Below, piece by piece: positions 37,137-48,569 of a DNA stretch of 64,000 nucleotides. Origin of the DNA: Acanthornis magna (Eukaryota > Chordata > Aves > Passeriformes > Acanthizidae); the NCBI GenBank assembly GCA_036785705.1, contig JAWUZG010000036.1:15681501-15745500 (forward strand), given 5' to 3'. The notes beneath the pieces are model-generated. The model worked only from the letters and a program-made list of their open reading frames with translations, was not told the origin of the DNA and did no database searches. Both the position numbers and the translations under genes were made by a program. Numbering within the stretch: the stretch's first letter is position 1; every line of letters starts with the position of its first letter.

Positions 37137-40100
37137 TGCGGGAGACATGATGGACTTTGTTATTCTTACACCCAATTTCCTAATGAAAATCTCCTCCTGT
37201 TGGGGATACACATACTGAATGACCAAGGTTCTCTGATAGACTTGACTAAGTGAAATAAATGTATTTTTTCAAGCTGCACACTATAGTTTATAGTTTTTTT
37301 CCTTGAACTCCTCATGACTTTTTTGTAGCCTTTGGGAAATGCCACAGCTAGCTGCAGTTTAGCCCCTCTGTGTTCGATTGTATCATCTCCTTGCTCCCAT
37401 GAGAGATCTTCCGGTTTGTAGAACTGAGGGACATTTATTCTTTATCTATGCCGTAACATTAAGAGCTCTTATTTAACTATTTATGTATGATAGTACCTAA
37501 ATTCTTTGCCTGGTATCTGCCTTCCAGATTCTGCAATATGCAATATTATGACTTTGGGGGGGTGTTTTTGTCCTTTGATATAACTTGATAGCTAGCAAGG
37601 CTATAATGCATGTTGTTCAAATAAGGCTGCTTTATCCAATGATAAATTATTTTGTTCCTGTGGTTACTTACCTCTTATGTCTTGTTTGCTAGGAAGTTAC
37701 TGTATTTTTTTCCAAATCACTGATAGTAGTATTTACTTATGTTAAATGAAAAACATAACCCTGTATGATCCACTAGAAAAGTTTAATGTGCAGTTATTTT
37801 TTTCAAACCTATAGGTGTATTTTAATGTTTCCTTTATGCATAAATTTTTATATTGTGATAGTGAGGTTATTAGAACTTTTTTAGGAGATAGGTGGAATAT
37901 TTTACGAATGTCTCAGTGCATTGTCAGCTGAGACAGTTATTGACCAGACTCTAAATCTCACTTGAAACGCTGTTTGGGCAGACTGTTTCATGTGACGCTA
38001 AGTAACTTACTGGACCTGAATTCAGTACTGGTGGCAGCTAATATCCTGTTTGTCCTTTTAAAGGAGTGTTTTGGCATGACAGCTTAGTTCAACTGTTGTA
38101 AAACTTCCAGCTATTCCAAGACACTTTGAAAATAGCAATGGTTGAATGAGCAGCTTCGCTGGTTCCTTTGTTACTCATTGGATAATAATTATATGACTAA
38201 AAAGACATAACTAAACCAAAACAAACTCCTCTCAGTTGATGTGTGAGCTTAGTTCTAATCTATTGTTCTTCCAAGATGTTGATGAAACAAGAAGCATTTC
38301 TTTTTTGCTAAAAGATGTGATTTCATAATCTTCCTAGCCCATGAAAATAGAGATGTTGCCTTAAGACAACCTTTCTTCTTCCCTGGTTCATAAATCTACT
38401 CATCTTTTTCAGTGTGAGGCCTATGCTTTTAAGATTTTACTAGTCTTCGTATCTCTAAGGAACCCTTTGTTGTCCGTATTGTTGCTGGTGAACTGGATTC
38501 AGTGTACATCTTCCTATAAAATTGATGAGACTTGAGCATTCTGTAATGTCTTTAGGCAGTGACTTCTCAAGGTTTTCATATGTTTTGAAAAATTTCTGAG
38601 CATATTAGTGTTTATTAGTGTAATTATCAGCATGAAGATGGGCGATTAGATAGATAACTTTTGCATTGGAATATTATGAGCAAAATATTGATTTAGTATT
38701 GGTATTGCATTGTGGTTTTAAAGATTCACTTACAACTAGCTAAGTTGTATTTCGTGGTGGTACTTAAAATCAGTAATCAGTGTTAGACAATTAAAAAGTT
38801 ACTGGGGATGAATTTTTACTGCTTTTAATTACTGAAGTAAATGTTGACATATTGAAAATTTTTTCTCATATATTGAATGAGACTTTTCTAAGGATGCCTT
38901 TTATAAGTCTGCTTTTGGAAATGTAATTTTCTTCAAAGCAAGTGTAGATTAGGCACCTTTTCTGACTTGAGTGATGTGATGTTTTTTATCTTCAAGTGAA
39001 TATAAAAGGGAAAACTTAATGATCCTTATCACTTGTTTTGTTATGTACTAGCTTATGTAACATTTTGGGATAAATAAAAGTCATCATCCAAGTTACATAG
39101 TAAAGTGTCTCCCAAGAGGTGAAGTTGCCTGAGCTGCTTGTTTTGCAAGTGGCTGTATAGCGGATAACTTAAGAAACAAAAGCTGTTAAGGACATGTTTA
39201 CAGGTTCTTAACTTTGTTATTTTATTTATTTTTGACAATTGAAGAATTCTGTTTTAATTGGATACTGAGGGAAAGTTGGTGAACATGCCAATAACATTTT
39301 GTTGCAGGAAAATTGTAGGAAATTGTCCACTGTGCATTTAAAACATTATCATCTTTATTGGTCAGGGGTTTTTTGTCTGGTTTTATGTGGCAGAGGTAAG
39401 TAAATTGCAGTGGCTTAAGAAACAGGGCAGAATACTTCTGTTTAACCTGTGTTTGTGAAGGATAAGCAGTATGATCAGTATTGACAGTCGAAGAGGCTTG
39501 AATTTTAGGGACAGCTGCTGCAAAAGATGTGGTCCTGCTGCCCCTACCTCTCTGTCTGACCATTCATTCTGTCTGCATCCATTGTATTGGGTCTGGTCCT
39601 GGGCTGTCCTTAACTGAGCTGATTCAGCTCACTAAACTGGGAGAGATGTCCTTTAGCATCTGTGTAGTTCTAACAAGCTTACAAAACCTCACTCTCCTGT
39701 GAGATGTTTGCTTTGAAATCAGGCATTTCTGTGTCATGGAAAGTCACAAACTGCAGACACCACGTTGGAAGCTATGCCTTTTATTGACAGGCATTGCAAA
39801 GTCTTCCCTACCATTTTTATGCTGTTGTCTTAAAGGATAAGGCCTATGCTTCGCTTTATGAAGCATATAATTCGTCAAAGGTTGTTGTGGGACTATGCTA
39901 AACTTCTTACAGCTCCTCCCTTCATTTTCATTGACTTTGTCCAAGTCTCTGTAGTGCCTTAATATGCATATGTCCAGCAAGCACTTCAGAAAAATAATTA
40001 ATTCAAGTCTCCTTGCTTTCAAGCCCATGCTAGAAACAACTGACTGATTAACAGGAGTGTGTGTGCATGTAATTGTGCACAGAAGCCAAGGTGAAGTTAT

Positions 40101-40140
40101 GTTTGGATCTACAGGTTTTGGGGTTTGGATCTACAGGTTT
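40101..40140 (+). repeat. 18-bp direct repeat, two copies, beside a palindrome
   Basis: GTTTGGATCTACAGGTTT is found at 40101-40118 and again at 40123-40140 (period 22). Part of the first copy and its spacer, 40107-40123, is the reverse complement of 40145-40161 in the neighbouring palindrome with one mismatch. Confidence 0.9.
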
Positions 40141-40172
40141 AGCTCCCCAAAATCTGTAGATTTTGGGGAGCT
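40141..40172. repeat. 32-bp palindrome (15-bp arms, 2-nt centre)
   Basis: AGCTCCCCAAAATCT (40141-40155) is exactly complementary to AGATTTTGGGGAGCT (40158-40172) around GT. It is followed by a run of T. The layout looks like a bacterial terminator, but in this intron it is more simply a replication template-switch product. Confidence 0.92.
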
Positions 40173-40282
40173 TTTTTTGTGGATAGTCTGTGCAGGATCT
40201 AGAGAGAGAATTGCAAGGAATGTGACCATCAAGCCAGTGGTTGAAGTGAACAGTGTTCACCATTGACTCTGATGGGATTATA

Positions 40283-40711
40283 TCTCCTGGTTCTGGCCAG
40301 GGTTAAATTTTGCAGTGGCCAGGAGGGGGCATGGCTAGGACGTGGAGGTTATTCTGTACCACCTCGTGTGACATTTTGGGGATGGGGAGAAAGAGTCCCT
40401 TTCTGGCTGGGTAGTGTGGTGGAGGGAGTAGTCAGGTATTCTTGGGGGTGTGAGAACTCGCATGTGAATCATTTGGTTTTTGTACACTCTTTTATTAGTA
40501 TTGCCGCTGTTACTTTTTGTTTTTTAATCTTGTTTCCAGTAAATTATTCTTATCTAAACCTGTGGTCCTTTTGTTTTGTGTCTCTAATTCTCTTTTCTAT
40601 CCTGCTGCAGGAGCATGGAGGGGGAGAGGGAGAGGGAAGTGAATGTCGTATGGTTTGTAAAGTCTCAGTCGGAGCACTAAATTGGGGAACACCATTCCTA
40701 AAACCACAATG
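40283..40711 (+). mobile_element. Solo LTR of an avian ERVL-type endogenous retrovirus (~430 bp)
   Basis: The block starts tctcctggttctggccaggg and ends aaaccacaatg. It carries phrases typical of avian ERVL-type LTRs: 'gtgtgacattttggggatgg', 'tttctggctgggtagtgtgg', 'gaactcgcatgtgaatcat', 'ccagtaaattattcttatct' and a final 'agtcggagcactaaattggg'. Both ends are eroded (TC rather than TG at the left). Flanks ttata and ttatg may be a 5-bp target duplication with one mismatch. The sense direction is plus, the same as MAST4, so any residual promoter or polyadenylation activity would act on the MAST4 strand. No viral coding region is present; the 199-codon open frame here is not a gene. Confidence 0.72.
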
Positions 40712-42240
40712 TTATGATACCCACTGTTGCTGTATATGTGGACATGAACAGTTACCTAAAACTTATCCTTTCTTTTGTCTTATTTTTTTCTCCTTTCTGC
40801 TTCTGCAAAAATCCAGCTTTTCATATAGTGAAATATATATTGCAGTAGCTAGGTCTGTGTAATGCCTTTTGGTATAATCATCTCTGGTTGTACCCAGAAG
40901 TGTTAAACTTTTTTCCATCAAAATTTGTCTACTTGCAAGCAGCGATCATCTCTTTTCTGGTGGGTCTTTGCCACCATTATCATAGGCTAGTCTTGCTTAA
41001 TTTCTAAAAGCTTTTAGGGTATGTTTCAGAATTGGAGGCTTCACATCATTTTGATAAAGTGGTAGAGATTTTCTCAAAAAAATAATGAGTTCAGTTACAG
41101 TCCTGAGCTTGGAAAAAATTGGCAATTTTTGGTCTTGATATGAAATAAAGTTTGACCTCCATGTCCCATAATCACCCCACAAGTGATGTGCTTGACTGAA
41201 TTACAGAAACTGAACTGCTTTTGTTGCTCTTCACTGCCTCTTAGGTAGAGTAGTGAGCCAAGGGGAGAGCTTGCAGGGCAGTGGGGACACCAAAACTTCT
41301 CCTGTGTGATGGGTGGAAGACTTTGTTTTTAATCTTTAGCCAATGCTGTTCATAGTATCAGTTACGTGTAATTCTCTGGTTTCATGATTGTGGACAGTTC
41401 TTTCTCCACACATGCTGATTAGAGTCAAAATCCTGGGTATGTAGCAGAGAAGATAAGGTTATGGAATACATGGAGGAGGTGTTTCTTGCTACTTACTTAG
41501 AGATTTGAGAATTTCCTTCTTAAGCAGTTTTAAGACAGGAGTGTTGCCAGCCACACTTACCCTCGTGTCAGCCTTTAAAACTTCACGCTTAGTATGCTCA
41601 GGCATGCCTCAAAGTGAAGATAAATGGATGGGAGCTTTGCTTTTACTGGCTGGAGTAGATGTGAATGTAGTAGTCTTAATGGAGAGGTATAAAAAGAGCA
41701 GTCATGCTGGGAAGTGCCCTCCTGTGGGGCACAAATGGATACCAGCCCAAGTACTAGTACTGCGGCTATTTCAGCCTTTCTCGTACAAGAAAATCTGACC
41801 TGAGACCTAGATGAGGCTGTTTTCCCTTCTTGCATGGAAATGGTCTCTTCTAAAATTAAGATGTCTTTAAAGAGTGTTTAATTATTCTTTTGTGTTTGAT
41901 CAGTGATGATGTTTACTGAGGCATGTCAGTAAATGGTGTCTGCTGGTGATTTGTACTAAGGCCTTTGGTGCTAACTAGAGTGAGAGTTGTTTCATGAGAT
42001 CTGTCTCATCCCGAGTGTCATGTGAGTCCTTCCAGCTCTGCTCTGTGACTCTCAGGTAAACAAAAAGGCAAGTGGAAATTTTTAAGTACATTGAAAGAAA
42101 CCTCCTAATTTTTGAATCCACAGTATCTTTTTCTATACCTGACCATCACTGCTTTCAGCAGCTGGAGTTAAGACATTACAGACTGACAAGGTAGTAAGAG
42201 TAATAATTTTAGAAACACCTTTATTTGCATACTGCAGAGA
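40712..42240 (+). other. MAST4: Intron before the purine-rich flank
   Basis: This is ordinary intronic DNA. A short string near 42020-42056 (gagtccttccagctctgctctgtgactctc) resembles a CR1 tail, but it is too short to call. Confidence 0.4.
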
Positions 42241-42495
42241 TAGGAGGAAAAATGCTAGTCTAAACAGAGCTGCAGAGGAAGAGAGGAGAGAGAGGGCTTG
42301 AGAGTGGTGCTGGAATTAGGTATGAAAAGATTGAGGACAGCAGTCAGCAGTGAGGCTAAAAGGGGAAGTGAAGGTTGAATGTTGGGTGGTGGGAGTCAAG
42401 AAAGCAAACCAGCTGAGCCAGGAGGCAGCTGGGGAATGGCAAAGAGGGAATCGAAGGAAGAAGAGTTGGAAGGAGGAAGGGGAGGAAATGAGTCA
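42241..42495 (+). other. Purine-rich block upstream of the CpG island
   Basis: The plus strand is strongly enriched in A and G, with strings such as gaggaagagaggagagagag and ggaaggaggaaggggagga. Such tracts can form triplex or open chromatin at promoters. Function is inference. Confidence 0.45.
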
Positions 42496-42866
42496 AAGTA
42501 CCTGAGGGATTAGGTCACTGTTTTGAGTGGGAAAGGTACTCAGAGCCTTTCTATACTCTTATTTTGCCAGCCTGTGCTTCAGGGTAGCTTTCTCAAAAGA
42601 GGTAGCTGGCAATGGAAGGAGGCAGGTGTCCCAGCTTTCCGTGACAAACGCCTGATGTCTGCAGTGGCAGGTAGCCAGTGTGACAAACGGCAATTAAGGA
42701 CCTGCACCGTCAGTTCTCCGGCCGAGGCAGAAGCCGCGGCAGTGACACACGTACACCGTGCACTGCACCGAGCGTCACTGCTCCTTAGCTTACGGTTCCC
42801 AGCACTTCCGAGCGCGGCCGGCGGGCTCTGCGCGGGGCTCCGACCCTCGGGGGACGGGCGGGGGCT

Positions 42867-43270
42867 GTGCCGGGTGCCGACCGAGCCGCGGGGCTCTGCT
42901 CTGCCGGGGGCCGTGCCGAGTGCCGGCTGAGCCGCGGGGCTGTGCTGTGCCGGTTCGGCCCGAGGGGGCTGTGCCGAGTGCCGGCTGAGCCGCGGGGCTG
43001 TGCTGTGCCGGGGGCTGTGCCGAGTGCCGGCTGAGCCGCGGGGCTGTGCTGTGCCGGGGGCCGTGCCGAGTGCCGGCTGAGCCGCGGGGCTGTGCTGTGC
43101 CGGTTCGGCCCGAGGGGGCTGTGCCGAGTGCCGGCTGAGCCGCGGGGCTGTGCTGTGCCGGGGGCCGTGCCGAGTGCCGGCTGAGCCGCGGGGCTGTGCT
43201 GTGCCGGGGGCCGTGCCGAGTGCCGGCTGAGCCGCGGGGCTGTGCTGTGCCGGTTCGGCCCGCGGGCGCG
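42867..43270. repeat. GC-rich minisatellite with 150-bp higher-order period
   Basis: Eight units begin GTGCCGAGTGCCGGCTGAGC or a close variant, at 42867, 42913, 42971, 43017, 43063, 43121, 43167 and 43213. Their lengths are 46, 58, 46, 46, 58, 46, 46 and about 58. The 58-bp units carry a 12-bp variation (ggttcggcccga). The order 58-46-46 repeats exactly, so the array has a higher-order period of 150 bp: 42913-43062, 43063-43212, then a partial copy. The first unit is the most divergent. Because 150 is a multiple of three, long open frames run through it on both strands, but they are by-products. Confidence 0.93.
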
Positions 43271-43320
43271 GGGGCTGACCCGCGGTGGGCGGGCGGAGCG
43301 GTGCGGCCTTTGCGCGGCCG

Positions 43321-43325
43321 CCAAT
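43321..43325 (+). promoter_or_regulatory. MAST4: CCAAT box (NF-Y context)
   Basis: CCAAT sits within gccaatgg, the preferred NF-Y context, 185 bp upstream of the short-isoform ATG and 4 bp before a GC box. Confidence 0.6.
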
Positions 43326-43329
43326 GGCC

Positions 43330-43339
43330 GGGGCGGGGC
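43330..43339 (+). promoter_or_regulatory. MAST4: GC box (Sp1/KLF-type)
   Basis: GGGGCGGGGC matches the Sp1-type consensus and lies just downstream of the CCAAT box in the CpG island. Confidence 0.6.
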
Positions 43340-43474
43340 GGCAGCCGCACGGAAAAGTTTCTGTCGGTTCGAGTTGCTGCTATCTTTGCTCTCCTTCCGC
43401 CCCCTTGGAGGCTGGCTGGCTTCCCGCTCTCTCTCCCGGGGCTGCTGTCCCTTCCTCCTCTTCCTCGTCGTACT

Positions 43475-43492
43475 ATGGCACTGAGTTTTTAA
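43475..43492 (+). CDS. Five-codon upstream ORF (MALSF) before the short-isoform start
   Basis: ATG at 43475 has A at -3 and G at +4, a strong initiation context. It encodes M-A-L-S-F and stops at TAA 43490-43492, 13 nt before the MAST4 ATG. It is in a different frame. If the transcript starts upstream of 43475, as the promoter layout suggests, this mini-ORF would be scanned first. Confidence 0.5.
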   Translation: MALSF

Positions 43493-43505
43493 GCTTTCCA
43501 ACGCA

Positions 43506-43597
43506 ATGGATATGTCGGATCCCAGTTTTTGGACGGTCCTCTCCAACTTCACGCTGCCCCACCTGCGGCGAGGCAGCCGGCTCCGCCGCACTCAGAG
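43506..43597 (+). CDS. MAST4: MAST4 alternative first coding exon (MDMSDPSFW...)
   Basis: ATG at 43506 (G at -3, G at +4) opens 30 codons plus two bases. It begins MDMSDPSFWTVLSNFTLPHL and continues R-R-G-S-R-L-R-R-T-Q, then donor gtaagc at 43598. The trailing AG plus the first C of the common exon gives Ser, i.e. T-Q-S followed by C-R-T-S-N-R-K-S. This is the N-terminus I know from the shorter MAST4 isoform; the human form, as I recall it, has Asn at residue 7 and S-G-N instead of R-G-S near residue 23. MAST1 has a related but clearly different start. An in-frame TGA 24 nt upstream fixes the start. The CpG island around it is its promoter. The peptide replaces the long N-terminus upstream of DUF1908 and so probably changes localisation or phosphorylation of the kinase. 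Confidence 0.92.
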
Positions 43598-46500
43598 GTA
43601 AGCAGGCCGGCCGCCCCAGGTGCGCGGCAGCGGGCGCTGCGTTTCCTGCCGCCCGGCAGCAGCCCCGGCAAGGCGCCGGGACCCGCGGCCTCCCAGTGCT
43701 CCTGGTCTGGAGCTGCGAGAGCTGAGAGCCTCTCCTGGAGGCCCTTGGAGGTGGTTTTTGAAACCAGGCGCTACATATTGCTCTGCCTCGATTTATAAGA
43801 TGTTATTTTCTTTTGTCCAGCCCTTCTACCCTCCTCGTTTTTTCCCCCTTAAAGACCCTTTCAGCTTGCTCTCAAATATTTGACTTTTTATTTGGAACAG
43901 ATATTCTTTAGATGGACAGCTCAAGGTAGCCTGCTTTGTTCGCTGTTCTTAAAGGGACAGCTTTGCGTAACTTTTTTAAAACAGGCTAGCTGACATTTGT
44001 TAGTACAGGAATGGCCTTTTTTATTTGTGTAGTATTTTCATTATTGTCAGGAGGGAGAAAAAGGGCTTGGAAATAGCAAATGCTGAGTAAAAGTTAAAGG
44101 GTTATGCCATCAAGGGGAAAAAGACTTGACAGGCTTTCACATCATGGTCACTTTTGTGCCGTGGTGCCCCATTTAGTTAAGAATATGTCCTTATGACAAG
44201 GAAAAGAAAAAAACATATAGAAGTTTGTAACTTTGTACACTAGTGCTCCTTATGTAATTTTGAACCATTTGAGTGTGGTGTTAAATTATTATATGCTTCT
44301 GACTGTGAAACTACCTTGAGTATTGGCTTATGTATTATCTTTGGAAAACATGCATAAAATCTTTCTTCCGCTGGCTAAAAAGCTGGCACAAAGCAAGCAG
44401 GCAGGATAGAGGCTTAGTAAAGTCGGCTTTTCCTAAGCTTAAGTATTTGTGGACTTTTTTTTTCTTTTTTTTTTCCAAAAGGAAGAAAACTACTATCTGT
44501 TTAATGGCAGAAAGTTTAAAATAGGAAAAACTAGTGGCCTGTTTGACATTAATGAAAAAACTCTTCCCGCAATAAAGATATATTATTTGTGTCTCCTGCT
44601 AGGGGTAGCTGAAAATGGTGAGTTATTTTATAATTATTATCCCTCTCTTGTAAATAATTTTTTTTTCACTCTTACATAGCATTAACTGAGAATCCAGATA
44701 GGCCTGATAGATGTTTCTGCTGAGACATGTTGGGTTTTTTTTGAAATTGTCTCCGCTGTTTTTACCCAAATTGAACTTGTAGCTGTGTGAAGACCTACAA
44801 ATGCCTTTTACAAGTGTATGTGTGGCAGATTGAGGAGGACAGAGACTTTGTAGACTTCACAAGAAGCATGAAATAAATGTGTACCACTGGTTTCTTTGTT
44901 TTATATGTTTGGATGTCTTCCTGCTTTTCAAACATATTTAATGGTATACTAGGTTTGTTGAAATATTTGAAAGCCTTTTTAAAGCAGCATTGAATATTAT
45001 CTCAGTATATCACATGTATGGTATATCAGTGAATAGTACATGCCATATATGTAGTTATGTTTCATGTATTATAGGGATAATGCCCTCTCTGTAGCCAAAT
45101 CAGTGTGTCACAGCATTGTGAAATGAAAAAGCCAGCAGGGGAATTTCAAGGCTGCTTACTTACTCTTAATGGGTCCAGATACCCTGCTCTGTCAGGTTGG
45201 TTCTATCTTCTGAGTTGTGGGAACTCAGAATCTGCTCTATTGATGTCTCCTGGGGAAGGCTGACCACACATTTCTTCATTTCTCTTCTTAAAGGTTGACC
45301 TGCCCTCTGCCCCCATGTACTGATAATTCATTTACTAATCTAAGATATAAAACTTACAGAGCAATAAAATTGTCAGAAGAATAAAACCCAGTATGGACAG
45401 CACAGGTTCTCCTAACTGCTGTGGAAAGGAGTTTGTATTAATTAAGACACTAGCCAATTTATGTGTTCTGAGCTGTATCTCACCTGCACTATCTTCACAG
45501 GCTAAGTCAGCTGTAGATGCAGCTGCATGTAAAGACTGGAAGAATAGCTGCTTGCTTTGCTTAACTTGCCACAGAATGCCTTCCCTTTCTTTCTAAGAGC
45601 GCTGATGGTAGCCACTCATGAGTTGTATAGCTTCCCAGGCATTTTAGACACCTAAAGAGTAGGTTATGGAGTAAGACTTGAAGGGAGTCTAGTTCCTGTC
45701 ATCTGAATCTCCTTCTGGGCTTAAGTGAAAGTTTTGGGTCCACTGATTGAAGAGAGGTTTTTTCTTAATAGTTACACTGCCTATGGAATTCGTCTAGCGT
45801 GGTGCAATGCTGTGTGCTTCATAAAAACTTCTGAAGAAGCTTTTCTGGTTGTATCTGCAGTTGCCTTTGGGGATTCCTTGTCAATTTAAGAGCGTGAATT
45901 TTATGGTCTGGTTGGGCATCTTTGCCTCTCAGTTATGTTCCTTTTAGCTGTTAAATTATTTTTACCTATGCTACCAGATTCTTGTGGCCTGCTAGTCCCT
46001 ATTGTTTCTGTGAGCACTACCCTACTTTATTGACACTTGGGATAACGAGAATTGTCTGCTAGTACTATGAATTTTGTTTCTTTTTACAGATTTACTTGAT
46101 GTAATCATTTATCTCTTTTTGAGGTTCTAAGAAGTAAAGAATGAAGAGATATTCTCCTTCAGGAGGAGTTTTTCAACAGTAGACTTAACTGAATTTCAGT
46201 TACAGCACCTCTTTGGGAAGTGATACTTGAATAAGAAATATCACAGCCTGACTTTCAAGTTTTGGAGTGAGTTTTCAGGACTAGCAGGTAGAAAAATTAT
46301 CTTCAATTATAAATTGGAGGCATTTGTTATTCAAATCCCCGAGCCTGTAAATGCCATGAATTATACCATGTGCTTTTACAGTGAAGAAATATGTGTGCCA
46401 CATTTACAGAACTGGAGTGAGAGAGAGAGAGGGTCTCTGTCTATATGTAGACATCTATGTATGGAAATTAGTGTGTAGATTTACAAATGGATAAATGTGT

Positions 46501-48569
46501 GCAGATACACTTTTTCACATGGAAAAATCAGTAACTCCTTTCTGCTTTGTTTTATGGTACATACTTGGTTCCCCCTGACACTTTCACTCTTTATGTCTGA
46601 TCTCTTTGTATCTTTTACAAAACTGAGAATCCAGTGATCCTTTTTGTGTGTGTCCTTTTCTCTTGCTTCTTTATGGTAGTTGCCCTGAAACAATGTTACT
46701 GCAATTGTTCTTCCTTTGAGTCAGAGTGGGATTTTTTTTTTTCCCAAAGGCATGAAATTCATGAATGCTTGCCCAGTTGCCTCTGAGCCAAAGCAGACTC
46801 ATAGATGATTTGTGTTGAAACTTCATTTTATTTGTGTACAGTCACTGAAGTGGTAGTGAGTCTTTCATGGTATGAGATTAAAATATTCATCAATCACCAA
46901 GTATGTGTTCTGACAGTTCATAACCTTTCTGAAACCTTAAAAACAGAGGAAAATTACAACTTTTATTGGAAACAGAGAGAACATAGTAGTCTGTAGTACA
47001 ACTTTATTGTAGTTCTATTAGTTTTGAGACAGCATGCTTCCTGGAAAAGCAGGTTTTTTGAACTTCTCTGGTTTGGTAGTTTGAGTAGGTACAGTGACAT
47101 TAAGATTATGGTGTAAACTCTTGCTGTTGGTTCTTATGTAGACCTTGGTTTTTAACTTTGTCAACACAGTATACTTACTATAAGTACATATATTAGAAAT
47201 GGATTGTTTTATTTAATAACAGGTGTTAAAAGTGGTTGTGTTGATAATATAAGAAAACAAAGCACACTTATTTACATAAAAACAGCCACAAAAATGTGGA
47301 ATTGTGTCAATGTCAGTTGAATCTGTGTTCCAACTGAGTTATTTTACTTCTGTTACATAGGAGTAAACATCAGTTCAAACTTCATTTAAAGAGTATTTCT
47401 TTTTTGTGTATTTGTGTTGTTTTTTATGTTTGGGAATGTGGTAGTTTGAAGAGTTTCACCTTTTCTTTACTTTCAACCCGCTTAATTCATCTTAATTCCT
47501 ACATGCAAGAGCTATTATTCTAATAGATGTTGAGTGAGTTTAGAGAAGATTGTTATCCCAAAACTGGAGGGATTAAGAAGTACATCTGTGCAGACTATCT
47601 GTGCTTTCAAAACACACTGTCATTAAATATGTTTTGTTAGAAGTTAATCTGCTGGACTAATGATCCCATTGCTTTCTCTACTACCTAGTGAAGTGTTAAT
47701 GTATCTTGGTAATTGTATTTCCTTTCGTTCACAGTAAAGGCTGTGTGTTAGAGGGATAGCTTTACAGTCTCACCGTCAAATTGAATGTGTTGTTTTTATT
47801 CTGGTTGGTTTAATTGACCAATCTTTTTGTTCAGGCAATTAATGTATTTTAAGTTCTGCTTACAGTCTGTATGAGCCAACATTGTTTCTTAGCTTCGCCC
47901 AGACTGGTAAGGATTCATCTGGTCATATTCTTATTTTTTGCTTTCTTTTCACTCTGATCAAGTGTTATTTTATTAGAATTATTCAGGGTCATTAGGAAGT
48001 GACCAAAGGATCTTACTGTAGAAAGGCTGAAGAAAGCTGAACATGAGCAAAATGAAAGCTTAGGGAAGTTCTGGAACATGTCGAAAGAAGCTGTAATAGT
48101 TATTTTTTTTCCACTGTCGTGGTTAATGTCTGCTGTGACACAGTAGGAGACAGTCTTTGTTTTTCTTACTCCGAGAATTTAAAGGGTAGTAGTTCAGACA
48201 TCCCTTCATGAGCTGTGGTTGTTGGGGCATGTCACATGGTCTAGGCACAGCAGACACAGATTCATTCTGTTGTATTTGGCTTACATCTGCTACTGATGTT
48301 CTGCAGTCATTACAGCTCTTGCTCTGTTAGACTTTGGCTCATCCTTCTCAAATGTTTTTTTAAGCACAGAGGAGCTCACCCACGCAGTGGTTAATAGTTG
48401 CCTCTTCTGCTGCATCTCTTGTTAGAGGGTTTGAAACTTTTGTTAGTGATAAGTGGTGTACCAACTTGTGTGGCTGCACATACTGATTCATGGGCTTGCC
48501 TCTAGTAGCTCTTTGTCAAAGCTGGAAATGGTGGTCAGAAAAGTGGGGGTTTCTGGTGAATTTGGGCAG
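43598..48569 (+). other. MAST4: Start of the long intron after the short-isoform first exon
   Basis: The CpG island fades by about 43750. The rest is AT-rich intron with no repeat or exon I can name. Confidence 0.5.

Larger units (their letters stand above)
36817..40100 (+). other. MAST4: Intron, no named element besides simple repeats
   Basis: This is AT-rich sequence between the CTCF-like motif and the palindrome. Apart from the GATAA run and G13 run I see nothing assignable. Confidence 0.4.
42700..43505 (+). promoter_or_regulatory. MAST4: CpG island promoter and 5'UTR of the short MAST4 isoform
   Basis: This is the strongest CpG island in the window; it continues to about 43700 across the first exon. 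Directly upstream of the exon are a CCAAT box in NF-Y context (gccaatgg; CCAAT at 43321-43325) and a GC box (ggggcggggc at 43330-43339). This suggests transcription starts soon after, roughly 43350-43450, giving a short 5'UTR. No TATA box is seen. The 5' half is occupied by a tandem repeat of 46- and 58-bp units. In-frame TGA at 43482-43484 closes the MAST4 frame upstream of its ATG. The island could drive antisense transcription as well; sequence alone cannot tell. Confidence 0.8.

Noticed and set aside
40141..40180. Rho-independent terminator (palindrome plus T run)
   Set aside because: The window is vertebrate intronic DNA, where such a terminator has no role; the resemblance is accidental.
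40263..40862. 199-codon open frame on the plus strand
   Set aside because: It overlaps a solo LTR and runs on into unrelated intron. It is hydrophobic only because of T-rich codons.
42018..42056. Additional CR1 tail
   Set aside because: Only about 35 bp resemble a CR1 end (tccttccagctctgctctgtgactc); too short and no body upstream.
42785..43591. 268-codon minus-strand open frame (and a 186-codon overlapping one)
   Set aside because: It runs through the minisatellite, whose 150-bp period is a multiple of three, and is antisense to the MAST4 first exon. The repeated peptide simply mirrors the tandem DNA.
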